Source: Hyphomicrobiales bacterium
GTDB lineage: Bacteria; Pseudomonadota; Alphaproteobacteria; Rhizobiales; Beijerinckiaceae
Assembly: GCA_930633525.1 (NCBI GenBank)
Contig: CAKNFP010000002.1
Span: 868,001-932,000 of the forward strand
Reading direction: 5' to 3'
Length of the DNA stretch: 64,000 bases
Position numbers and translations under genes: made by a program. Below the pieces are notes generated by a model. It was not told where the DNA came from. It did no database searches and was given only the letters and a program-made list of their open reading frames with translations. This document shows positions 26,523 to 34,209 of this stretch, one piece after another (the stretch's first letter is position 1; each line of letters begins with the position of its first letter).

Positions 26523-27280
26523 AACTGTTTGATCTCTCCGAACGTGTCGTCGTGGTGACGGGCGGCGGACGCGGGCTCGGTCGGGCCATGGCCACGGGCC
26601 TCGCCGAGGCCGGCGCGATGGTGGTGCTCGCCGGGCGCGGGCACATCGAACTGGAGGAGACAGCCGAGGCGATCCGGCTCGCGGGTGGGCGATCCTCCAC
26701 CGTGAGCGTTGACCTGCTGGAGCCCGTAGGCCCTGCAACGCTTGTCGACAGGATTGTCGCGGAGAACGGCAGACTTGATGTGCTCCTTCATGCGGCGGGA
26801 TCTCAGGTCCGAAAGCCGGCTTTGGAATTCACGGGTGAAGAGTGGGATCGCGTCACGGATATCCACCTGAAAGCTGCCTTCCTGTTGGCGCAGGCAACGG
26901 CCCGTCATCTCGTTGATCGCCGCGCGGGTGGCAAGATCATCTTTGTGGGATCGCTTAACTCTCACATCGGCATTCGCAATGTCTCGGCCTACGCCGCCGC
27001 CAAATGCGGCATTGCAGGCCTCGCACGCGTGCTGGCCAATGAATGGGCGGTTGACGGCATCTGTGTGAATACCATCATCCCTGGATACTATCGCACCGCC
27101 CTGACTGAAGACCTGTTTGCGGATCGCGCCAGGCATGACTGGGTCATGTCGCGCATTCCGATGCAGCGTCTTGGCGACCCTGCGGATCTCGCGGGGGCGG
27201 CGATCTATTTCGCGTCGTCCGCGTCCGACTATGTCACGGGAGCCGAAATCCGCGTCGATGGCGGTTGGCTCGCGACCTAG
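26519..27280 (+). CDS. SDR family NAD(P)-dependent oxidoreductase
   Basis: A 253-residue classical short-chain dehydrogenase. The GTG at 26519 is preferred: AGGGGGA lies 8 bases upstream and GTGA overlaps the previous stop. The cofactor site is VVVTGGGRGLGRAMATGLAEAG near residues 9-30, the structural motif is LLHAAGSQ (NAG replaced by AAG), and the catalytic residues are Ser in GSLNSHIG and the YAAAK Tyr-Lys pair. The ending YVTGAEIRVDGGW is typical. It should oxidise or reduce a hydroxyl/keto group in the same pathway as its neighbours; substrate unknown. Confidence 0.92.
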   Translation: MKLFDLSERVVVVTGGGRGLGRAMATGLAEAGAMVVLAGRGHIELEETAEAIRLAGGRSSTVSVDLLEPVGPATLVDRIVAENGRLDVLLHAAGSQVRKPALEFTGEEWDRVTDIHLKAAFLLAQATARHLVDRRAGGKIIFVGSLNSHIGIRNVSAYAAAKCGIAGLARVLANEWAVDGICVNTIIPGYYRTALTEDLFADRARHDWVMSRIPMQRLGDPADLAGAAIYFASSASDYVTGAEIRVDGGWLAT

Positions 27281-27447
27281 AGGCATCAAGAACCATGTGG
27301 AGCGGCACTTCCTCTGCAATCGCACAAGAGCGAAACGGTTAGAGCCTCGCAGTCCAAGAAGAGTTGCCGCTCGAAGCTGCTCGCCGCTTGTGACGCAGTC
27401 AGAAAGGCACGTTGCGTTTGAATAAGACGCTGGAAAAGGAGAGAAAC

Positions 27448-27774
27448 ATGTTTCGTCATATGGCTATCCTGAAGTTCAAACCCGACGCGGACCCCATCGC
27501 GGTTGAGCGTTACTTCGCAAATTTCCCCAAGCTTGCCGAAAGCCTTCCGGTCATCAAGTCCTGGTATATCGGCGGCAATGAGGGATCGGGCGGAGAATCC
27601 CACGTGAAACGTCATGGCTTCCGGGGCAACTACGACGTCGGCCTGGTGCTCGAATTCGATGATCAACAGGGCTATCGCGACTACGCGGAATCGCCGGAGC
27701 ATCAAAGCTTCTTCGAGGAATTCTGTACGCCTATCTTCGCAGAACGTGTGGTCGTTCAGTTCCACCCAAAATAA
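27448..27774 (+). CDS. Dabb (stress-responsive alpha/beta-barrel) domain protein
   Basis: A 108-residue dimeric alpha-beta barrel protein. Its opening MFRHMAILKFKPDADP, the middle VIKSWYIGGNEG and the end YRDYAESPEHQSFFEEFCTPIF follow the Dabb pattern, including the late H-x(2)-F helix. The ribosome site AAAGGAGAG precedes the ATG at 27448. Family members include small monooxygenase-like, cyclase-like and aldoxime/lyase-type proteins, many without proven activity. Placed between an SDR and a 2-hydroxyacid dehydrogenase gene, it may catalyse a small rearrangement of an intermediate, but this is only context. Confidence 0.85.
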   Translation: MFRHMAILKFKPDADPIAVERYFANFPKLAESLPVIKSWYIGGNEGSGGESHVKRHGFRGNYDVGLVLEFDDQQGYRDYAESPEHQSFFEEFCTPIFAERVVVQFHPK

Positions 27775-27837
27775 TGCTTGCGGCGTGGCGGCCTGCAGTG
27801 TCCAGGCCGTCGCGCCGAGAGGGAGGGTAGTTGCCCC

Positions 27838-28815
27838 ATGAAGGCTCTGATTACGGACACGGAAATCCGCAATCCCGATATTGAGATCGAACTCCTTCGG
27901 GACGCCGGTTTTGATGTCGAGGTCGCGTGCTGCCGATCATCGGCGGAGATTATTGACGCGGGTCGTGGCGCTGACGCTCTTCTCGTTCAATACGCGCCAG
28001 TTACGGCAGATGTCTTCGATGCATTGCCATCGCTGCGCGCCATCAGCCGCTATGGCATCGGCGTTGACTCGATCGATCTCGCAGCAGCCGAGCGCCACGG
28101 TGTCTGGGTCTCCAACGTACCGGACTATGGTTTCGACGAGGTGCCGACACACGCATTGGCGCTTCTATTTGCGCTCCTCCGGCATGTGCCGTTCCATGAT
28201 CGCAATATTCGCGGAGGGACGTGGGACTTTCAGGCAACGGGCCCCATAAACCGCATCTCCGAGCTGTCTCTTGGCATTGTAGGTCTTGGCCGCCTGGGGC
28301 GCTTTGCCATGGAACGCGCCCGGCCATTCTTCAAGGACGTTATCGCCTATGATCCTTTCCTTGACGATGATCGCTGGCCGAAGGGTGTTGTGAAAGCTTC
28401 TTTGCAGGAGGTGTTCCGTCACGCACACGCCATCAGCCTGCATGTACCCCTGACACGGGATAACCGGCATCTCGTCAATGATGCGCTTCTGGCCGAGGTT
28501 CCGGAACGCGGGAGCTATCTCGTCAACACCTCCCGTGGCGGGCTGATCGATCTTGAGGCAGCCCTGCGTGCACTCGAAAGCGGCCGTCTCAGAGGGCTGG
28601 GCCTCGACGTGATGCCCAGCGAACCGCCGCCGATGGACCATCCGATCCTCCACCATCCGCGCACTGTCATCACGCCCCATGTCGCCTGGTATTCAGAAGC
28701 ATCCGTCATCGATCTTCGTCGAAAATATACAGAAAATATTGTCACATGGGCAAGGAGCGGAATAGCTCCTAATGCTGTCGTTCGAGGGATAACGGCGCAA
28801 TCAATGGTCGTCTGA
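27838..28815 (+). CDS. D-2-hydroxyacid dehydrogenase (CtBP/phosphoglycerate dehydrogenase-like)
   Basis: A 325-residue NAD-dependent dehydrogenase. The NAD site is LSLGIVGLGRLGRFAMERA (about residues 143-161) and the catalytic residues fall in NTSRGGLIDLEA (Arg), a glutamate in GLDVMPSEPP and the histidine in VITPHVAWYSE. The N-terminal flavodoxin-like domain begins MKALITDTEI. The ATG at 27838 follows the purine-rich GAGAGGGAGGG. It would interconvert a 2-keto and a 2-hydroxy acid. It fits the acid-degrading operon; an exact substrate is not indicated. A 6-bp hairpin overlaps its stop codon (28814-28828). Confidence 0.92.
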   Translation: MKALITDTEIRNPDIEIELLRDAGFDVEVACCRSSAEIIDAGRGADALLVQYAPVTADVFDALPSLRAISRYGIGVDSIDLAAAERHGVWVSNVPDYGFDEVPTHALALLFALLRHVPFHDRNIRGGTWDFQATGPINRISELSLGIVGLGRLGRFAMERARPFFKDVIAYDPFLDDDRWPKGVVKASLQEVFRHAHAISLHVPLTRDNRHLVNDALLAEVPERGSYLVNTSRGGLIDLEAALRALESGRLRGLGLDVMPSEPPPMDHPILHHPRTVITPHVAWYSEASVIDLRRKYTENIVTWARSGIAPNAVVRGITAQSMVV

Positions 28816-28945
28816 CTGAATATCAGTCGCTGACTCGCAAATCAACATCGCTACATGTCCATTGGCGGCATTCGGCCGAGCTCTCCGGATAGCGCCGGGT
28901 GCTTCGAGTCGCACAGAGGCCCGTCGAATTTAGTCAGGAGCTATC

Positions 28946-30154
28946 ATGTCCTCTATTTCACTTGATGTCGCACGGGTCATGCCTGCGGACTGGCGGGAAG
29001 CGACGCTCATCGGCAGGGTCTGGAATCCGGATCTCAACGGGCCATGTGTCGTGACCGTTCGTGGCGACGATCTGATCGACGTTACCCCCTCCGTGCTCAC
29101 GGTCAGCCATCTTTGCGAATGCGATGATCCTGCCAGCGCTGTCGCCGGCCTGGACGGCGAGCGCATTGCGGTTTTGGCGGATGTTCTGCGGAATACGCCG
29201 CCGGACAACCGCGATTCAACGAAGCCCTGGTTGCTCGCGCCGATCGACCTGCAGGCGATCAAGGCAGCCGGCGTCACGTTCGCCGTGTCCATGTTGGAGC
29301 GTGTCATCGAGGAAAAGGCTCGCGGCAATCCGGCGGTTGCCGCAACCATCCGCGCGGAGGTCAATCGCCTCGTTGGAAACGATTTGGCCAATCTGAAACC
29401 AGGATCCGCCGAGGCCTCCGCGCTGAAGGACGTGCTGGTCGAACAGGGCGCATGGAGCCAGTACCTCGAGGTCGGTATCGGGCCGGATGCGGAGATCTTC
29501 ACAAAGGGCCCGCCGATGTCCGCGGTGGGTGTTGGCATGGATGCTGGCCTACACCCACAATCCAGCTGGAACAACCCCGAGCCGGAGGTCGCTCTTGCCG
29601 TCTCCTCCAAGGGCAGGATCGTCGGGGCGATGCTCGGCAATGATGTCAATCTGCGAGACGTCGAGGGCCGGTCCGCCTTGCTGTTGGGGAAGGCCAAGGA
29701 CAACAACGCCGCCTGTGTGCTTGGCCCCTTTCTCCGCCTCTTCGACCACGGATTTACCCTTGATGACGTCCGCGCGACGGTTGTGACCCTGGTCGTCGAA
29801 GGCGACGATGGTTTCCGCATGGAGGGCTCCTCGTCGATCGCCAGGATCAGCCGCGATCCAGAGGACCTCGTCACGCAAATGATCGGCCCGCATCACCAAT
29901 ACCCCGACGGGGCGGTGCTGTTTCTCGGCACGATGTTCGCGCCGGTGGATGACCGTGGCGCTCCCGGCAAAGGCTTCACGCATAAGCTGGATGACATCGT
30001 AACCATCGCAGCGCCTAAACTTGGAGCATTGGTCAACAGGATGCGCACGACCGACGCATGTGAACCATGGACGTTTGGCCTTCGCGCGCTGATGGCGTCG
30101 CTCGGTGAGCGAGGGCTATTCAGCCGCCAGCCCAATACCGCGCCGCATCGCTAA
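28946..30154 (+). CDS. Fumarylacetoacetate hydrolase family protein (large, COG3970-like)
   Basis: A 402-residue protein, longer than the usual FAH-domain proteins (about 220-330). The FAH domain occupies roughly residues 170-385, with metal-binding positions in NPEPEVALAVSS (Glu residues), LGNDVNLRDVEGRSALLLGKAKDNN and a late FLGTMFAP strand. The N-terminal 160 residues are a family-specific extension (WNPDLNGPCVVTVRGDD). Members hydrolyse or decarboxylate/dehydrate 2,4-diketo or 2-keto-3-deoxy acids; some in sugar-acid pathways act as dehydratases. A 130-base gap separates it from the dehydrogenase gene, so it may have its own promoter. As the last gene of this set it probably handles the final keto acid. 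Confidence 0.87.
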   Translation: MSSISLDVARVMPADWREATLIGRVWNPDLNGPCVVTVRGDDLIDVTPSVLTVSHLCECDDPASAVAGLDGERIAVLADVLRNTPPDNRDSTKPWLLAPIDLQAIKAAGVTFAVSMLERVIEEKARGNPAVAATIRAEVNRLVGNDLANLKPGSAEASALKDVLVEQGAWSQYLEVGIGPDAEIFTKGPPMSAVGVGMDAGLHPQSSWNNPEPEVALAVSSKGRIVGAMLGNDVNLRDVEGRSALLLGKAKDNNAACVLGPFLRLFDHGFTLDDVRATVVTLVVEGDDGFRMEGSSSIARISRDPEDLVTQMIGPHHQYPDGAVLFLGTMFAPVDDRGAPGKGFTHKLDDIVTIAAPKLGALVNRMRTTDACEPWTFGLRALMASLGERGLFSRQPNTAPHR

Positions 30155-30334
30155 CGGAATATTGGATGGATCGGACGAGCATCCAGCTGCCGAGCCGCAT
30201 ATGAGTGTTCGCAAGAGCTGCGGTCTCCTCTCGGCGAGCCATAGGAGAGAAGAGCGGCGGGGATGCTAGCCCGGCCGCCGGCGTTAGCCACGCCACACGG
30301 GACGCTGCTAACTTAACCCGCAGCGAAGCCATCA
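30155..30334 (+). other. Intergenic stretch before the hairpin
   Basis: About 180 bases following the FAH-family gene. GC-rich, without an open frame that has a ribosome site or recognisable pattern. It leads directly into the long inverted repeat at 30335-30383. Confidence 0.35.
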
Positions 30335-30383
30335 GCCACCAAGGGAACGCGCGCCCGACCAGGACGCGCGTTCCCTTGGTGGC
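30335..30383. repeat. Perfect 19-bp inverted repeat (long hairpin)
   Basis: CCACCAAGGGAACGCGCG (30336-30353) and CGCGCGTTCCCTTGGTGG (30365-30382) are exact reverse complements around an 11-base loop, and the outer G/C at 30335/30383 extends the stem to 19 bp. No T run follows on either strand, so it is not a standard terminator. It lies just before the TnpB-like remnant and could be a mobile-element end, a REP-type element, or a transcript-protecting stem. Confidence 0.75.
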
Positions 30384-30387
30384 CTTG

Positions 30388-30408
30388 AAAGCACAAATGA
30401 AGTGCTTT
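30388..30408 (+). repeat. Second short hairpin before the TnpB-like frame
   Basis: AAAGCAC (30388-30394) pairs with GTGCTTT (30402-30408) across a 7-base loop. The GTG of the right arm is also the first possible start of the TnpB-like frame. Subterminal hairpins of this sort mark IS200/IS605 ends, which makes it suggestive beside the TnpB remnant. Confidence 0.45.
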
Positions 30409-30881
30409 ATATTATCTGTATGGTCGGTAAGCCGCATATCACGATGGCGCTTGTCCTGTCGCCTTCTACGGAGGATCGCGACGCGCTCCACGCGACGCTC
30501 GCTGCCTATCGCCAGGCGCTGGCGATCCTCGACGGGACGAAGGGCGCAAATCTCGTAGCTCTTCACGAGGAGGCTTACGAGGACATCCGGGCACGAACGG
30601 GATTGCCGTCACGCATGGCGACCTTGGCGCTACGCGACCATAGCCGGCGCCGGGCGGGCGAGCCCGTTGTCGACATTCCCCTGGATTCCAAGCTGTTTGC
30701 GGTGAAGGGCCCTGACAGCATCAGCATCGCCACGGTCAACGGAAGAGCCGTTGTCCCTTATGTGGTGGAGGGATATCGCGAGGGCTGGGACGATTTCTCC
30801 GAAGCCCGCCTGTTCATCACGGTTTCGTCGATCAGAGTTCTCGTCGGCGTCCATGCCGGCCGCCACGCCCAGAAGGAGCAC
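30402..30881 (+). pseudogene. TnpB (IS605 OrfB) N-terminal domain remnant, open into the PspA-like gene
   Basis: Codons 1-160 of an open frame that continues without a stop into the PspA-like gene. The pattern fits the N-terminal RNA-binding part of TnpB/OrfB proteins: an N-terminal strand HITMALVLSP, a helix counting DALHATLAAYRQALAILDG, then VALHEEAYEDIRARTGLPSR, and strands VDIPLDSKLFAVKGPDSISI with ATVNGRAVVPYVVEGY. The RuvC nuclease domain and zinc ribbon are absent. Either it is a transposase leftover truncated by deletion, or a retained domain read through as a fusion with PspA. GTG 30402, ATG 30420 and ATG 30444 are possible starts; none has a good ribosome site. Confidence 0.6.
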
Positions 30882-31526
30882 ATGATGTCCAATGAAGGTA
30901 TTCTTGCCCGCCTCGGCCGTGTTATCGCCGGCGTCGTCAACAATACGGTTGATACAGCCGAGGCTGCCAATCCGGTCGCGGTCGCGCAGCAGGCCATCCG
31001 CGAAATCGGCAAGATTTCGGAAGAGGCGCGCGCCGCCCTTGGCATCGCCGTCGCGGCGGGGCATCGCCTCAAGGCAAAGGCCGATGATCTCGACGCCGAG
31101 ATCAGGGATCTCGACGGGAAGATCAAGACGGGGCTGGAAAAAGGGCGGGAAGACCTTGCTCGCGCCGCCACCGGTCTGCAGATCGATCTGGAGGCGCAGC
31201 GCGAAGCCCTTGCAAAGGCGCTCGCCGAAAACGCCGGCGAGATTGCAGAGGCTGAAGCGACGCTGCGCAGCATCGCCTCTGCGCGCGCCGACGCCATGAA
31301 GCGCCTTGAGGATGCCAAGCGTGCCGAGCGCGCTGCACCTACGGCCGAAACTCCCTCCCAACGCAACGACCAGCGCCTGGCGGACGCGCTCTCGGCTGTG
31401 GAGCGCGTGACAGGCGTGCCCCCCAAGCCAAGAGACGGTGCAGCAGAGGCTGAGGAACTGGGTCGGATGCAACGCCAGGATGCGATCGAGGCGCGGCTCA
31501 AGGCCTTTCGAGAAGGCCAACGCTAA
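30882..31526 (+). CDS. PspA/IM30 family coiled-coil protein
   Basis: A 214-residue protein, close to the length of PspA. The start at 30882 (or 30885) follows a strong AGAAGGAG 4-7 bases upstream, favouring independent initiation, though the frame is open for another 160 codons upstream. GILARLGRVIAGVVNNTVD is the family-type amphipathic N-terminal helix and AVAQQAIREIGKI follows as in PspA. Residues about 50-165 are a long heptad-rich coiled coil rich in Glu, Ala, Lys and Asp. PspA/IM30 proteins polymerise on stressed inner membranes. The stop overlaps the YqiJ start by one base (TAATG), so it forms an operon with YqiJ and flotillin. Confidence 0.85.
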   Translation: MMSNEGILARLGRVIAGVVNNTVDTAEAANPVAVAQQAIREIGKISEEARAALGIAVAAGHRLKAKADDLDAEIRDLDGKIKTGLEKGREDLARAATGLQIDLEAQREALAKALAENAGEIAEAEATLRSIASARADAMKRLEDAKRAERAAPTAETPSQRNDQRLADALSAVERVTGVPPKPRDGAAEAEELGRMQRQDAIEARLKAFREGQR

Positions 31527-32176
31527 TGGCCGTCATCATCCAGCCCGGCACCTGGCCGTTCTGGCTGGCGCTTTTGGTGGTGGCGGGGCTTGGGCTCGTC
31601 GAGTTGATCTCGGTGTTGCTCGGGGCGTCGGCGTCGGGCCTGCTGGACGAAGGCTTCAGCCATCACGGACCGGGGGACCACGAGGCAGGCCTCCTTGGCG
31701 GCTGGATGTCCTGGCTCAATGCCGGCGGCGTGCCCCTCCTGGTGTTGGCGGTTATACTGCTATCGACCTTTGCCGTGTTTGGCTTTGCCATCCAAGGGAT
31801 CGCGAAGGCCGTCTTCCTGCCTCTGCCGCTGGTTTTTGCAGTCCCGGCGGCATTGGCTGCGGCCGTGCCGACGACGCGCTGGATCAGTCGCGGGATCGCG
31901 CGGGTCATCCCACGCGACGAGACCAGCGCGCTCAGTCAGCTCGATTTCATCGGGCTTGTCGGCACGGTGACGATCGGCCCGCTGGATCAGGGCAATCCCG
32001 GCAGCGTGCGGGTGAAGGATCGCCACGACAACATTCATGCTCTGCGCACACGGGCTGCGCCGGGCCACATCATCGAAACCGGCGCGCTCGTGGTGATCGT
32101 CGATGGGGCTGATGGCCTCTTCGAGGCGATCCCCGCGCCGCAAGCACTCGATACGGCCGACAACAGCAGGGGCTGA
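31526..32176 (+). CDS. yqiJ: YqiJ-like inner-membrane protein with OB-fold/NfeD-like domain
   Basis: A 216-residue membrane protein. Hydrophobic segments lie at about 10-35, 68-95 and 95-115 (LLVLAVILLSTFAVFGFAI, FLPLPLVFAVPAALAAAVP), and the C-terminal soluble part from about 140 has the OB-fold pattern LDFIGLVGTVTIGPLDQGN ... GHIIETGALVVIVD. NfeD-like proteins pair with flotillins; in Escherichia coli yqiJ precedes yqiK, exactly as here. It starts one base inside the PspA stop and ends 4 bases before yqiK. Its role is inferred to be organisation of membrane domains with flotillin. Confidence 0.85.
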   Translation: MAVIIQPGTWPFWLALLVVAGLGLVELISVLLGASASGLLDEGFSHHGPGDHEAGLLGGWMSWLNAGGVPLLVLAVILLSTFAVFGFAIQGIAKAVFLPLPLVFAVPAALAAAVPTTRWISRGIARVIPRDETSALSQLDFIGLVGTVTIGPLDQGNPGSVRVKDRHDNIHALRTRAAPGHIIETGALVVIVDGADGLFEAIPAPQALDTADNSRG

Positions 32177-32180
32177 ACCG

Positions 32181-33914
32181 ATGGACTTCCTTTCGTTGAG
32201 CATCATCGCGGGCGTCATCGTGACGGCCGTCGTCGTCATCGGCATCATCATGACGTCGCTCTATACCAGGGCGGCGCGCGACAAAGCCTATGTCCGCACA
32301 GGCTTGGGCGGCAAGAAGGTGGTCCTTGATGGCGGCTCGGTTATTCTGCCGATCTTCCACTCCTATTCCTGGGTGTCGTTGAGTACGCTTCGCCTTGAGG
32401 TGAAGCGCGCGGAGAATGAATCGCTGATCACCAAGGACCGCATGCGCGCCGACATCACCGCCGAGTTTTATGTGCGAGTGAAGCCGGATGCCGACAACAT
32501 CGCACTCGCTGCACAGACCTTGGGTGACCGGACCAACGACGCTGATGCGCTCAAGACGCTGGTCGAAGCCAAGTTCGTGGATGGCCTGCGCTCGGTGGCC
32601 GCGACCATGTCCCTGCGCGATCTGCAAGAACAGCGCGCGGAATTCGTGAAGTCAGTGCAGGCGGCGGTCGCTCACGACCTGCAATCCAACGGCCTTGAGC
32701 TGGAATCAGTTTCGCTGACCCGGCTTGACCAGACCGACATCAAGCATTTCAATCCGAACAACAGCTTCGATGCCGAGGGCTTGACCGCTCTCACCAAGAT
32801 CACCGAGGAGCGCAAGCGCGAACGCAACCAGATCGTGCGCGACAACGAGGTCGAAATCGCCACCAAGGACCGCGAGGCAACCTTGCGACGCCTGACCATT
32901 GAGCGCGAACAGCGTGACGCGGAGCTGACCCAGGAGCGGGACATCGCCAACAAGACCGCCGAGACGCGGGCCGAGGCGGCCAAAGCGGAGCAACTGGCGC
33001 GCCTGAGCGAGGAGACCGCCCGCCTCGATGCCGAACGCGGTATTGCCGAGCGCGAGTCCGAGGCCCGTCAGGCCCGGGAATCTGCGCGCATCGAGGCTGA
33101 ACGCGGCATTGCCGAGCGTGAAGCCGAAGCGCGCAAGATTACCGAGACTGCCCGGATCGATGCGGCAATTATGGTCGCTCGCAAGATCGAGGAAGAACAA
33201 GCAGCCCGCGCCCGCGCCGACGCGGCGAAGGCTGCGGCCACCACCGCTGAAGAACAGGTGACGACGGCTCGCGAAGTGGAGATCGCCGAGCGCGCGAAGC
33301 GCATCGCGGTGATCGATGCACGCAAGGCCGCCGAGCAGGAGGCCACCGCCATAACGGTCAAGGCTGAGGCTGAGAGGCAGGCGGCGGAAAACCTCGCGGC
33401 CGCGACGAAGATCGAAGCGGAGGCGCAGGCGGAGGCCGCCAAGATCCGCGCCACCGGCGTGATTGAGCTCGGCGAGGCCGAAGCCCGCGCGGAGCGCGCC
33501 AAGAACGAGGCACGCAACGCGTTGGGCGCCAGCATCATCGACTTCGAACTCGCCAAGGCGCGGGTCGATATCGTGCCACGAGCGCTCGAACAGGCGATGA
33601 AGCCGATCGAGAAGATCTCCGACATCCGGATTTTCAGCGCGGGCGGACTAGCGGGTGCTCTTGGGGGTGCTAGCGTTGAGCACAGCGGCAATCCGGTTAG
33701 CGATCTCTCCAGCCAGCTCCTGAGCTTCACCGCTCAGAAGCCGGTCCTCGACGAGATCCTTGCCCAGGCCGGCTTCAAGGGTGCCGATCCCGCGCAGGCG
33801 CTTCTGGCCGCCTCGTTAGGAGGGAGTGCCGGCGCGAGCGCGGCGAGCGGCAGACCTGAGCCGAAGTCGGCGGCGACATCGATCTCTGATCCGGGCAGCA
33901 AGCCCGTCGGTTAG
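32181..33914 (+). CDS. yqiK: Flotillin family protein YqiK
   Basis: A 577-residue flotillin/SPFH protein. The N-terminal membrane helix is FLSLSIIAGVIVTAVVVIG (about 3-21), the SPFH/band-7 domain covers about 40-230 (VYLLPIF-like strands, SVAATMSLRDLQEQRAEFV, LDQTDIKHFNPNN), and residues about 230-460 are an unbroken Glu/Ala/Arg coiled coil with repeated AERGIAERE-type units. A Gly/Ala/Ser-rich tail ends the protein. The ATG at 32181 is preferred to an upstream in-frame ATG that would overlap yqiJ. Flotillins oligomerise into membrane microdomains; the PspA and YqiJ neighbours suggest a membrane-integrity function. Confidence 0.93.
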   Translation: MDFLSLSIIAGVIVTAVVVIGIIMTSLYTRAARDKAYVRTGLGGKKVVLDGGSVILPIFHSYSWVSLSTLRLEVKRAENESLITKDRMRADITAEFYVRVKPDADNIALAAQTLGDRTNDADALKTLVEAKFVDGLRSVAATMSLRDLQEQRAEFVKSVQAAVAHDLQSNGLELESVSLTRLDQTDIKHFNPNNSFDAEGLTALTKITEERKRERNQIVRDNEVEIATKDREATLRRLTIEREQRDAELTQERDIANKTAETRAEAAKAEQLARLSEETARLDAERGIAERESEARQARESARIEAERGIAEREAEARKITETARIDAAIMVARKIEEEQAARARADAAKAAATTAEEQVTTAREVEIAERAKRIAVIDARKAAEQEATAITVKAEAERQAAENLAAATKIEAEAQAEAAKIRATGVIELGEAEARAERAKNEARNALGASIIDFELAKARVDIVPRALEQAMKPIEKISDIRIFSAGGLAGALGGASVEHSGNPVSDLSSQLLSFTAQKPVLDEILAQAGFKGADPAQALLAASLGGSAGASAASGRPEPKSAATSISDPGSKPVG

Positions 33915-34209
33915 AACATACCCGTCTTCCCAGATCCCCGGAAACAATCCACGACATTGATTTCGGGTCATCTGGAACGGAAAGTCGCTGCGCATTTTCG
34001 GTAATGCTGGCCCAGCGTGTCACCTGTGGACGCAAGGCGAGGGAATAGGCCAGCCCAAAGCGCCAAGGCGTTTCGTCTTGAACCCGGCGCTCTCGCGCAT
34101 GGAACAATTCCACGCAATCGCCGCCTGAGCTTCGTCCAACTGGAGAAAGCAATGCGGCAATCCGCAACTTGCAACGGAACACTCTCAATTCATTGCGGGT
34201 GATTGTATA
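33915..34209. other. Intergenic region between convergent yqiK and tctA genes
   Basis: About 295 bases at the meeting point of two convergent units. Short overlapping frames on both strands lack ribosome sites and recognisable patterns. I see no strong hairpin followed by a T run. Confidence 0.4.

Noticed and set aside
28814..28828. GACTGA/TCAGTC hairpin at the end of the 2-hydroxyacid dehydrogenase gene as a terminator
   Set aside because: The stem is only 6 bp and no T run follows, so I mention it under the gene and do not call a terminator.
32070..33200. Minus-strand frames opposite yqiJ and yqiK, including a Leu/Ala-rich 164-codon frame
   Set aside because: They are antisense to the Glu/Ala-rich coiled coil, which naturally yields Leu/Arg-rich reverse frames; no start signals or homologous patterns.
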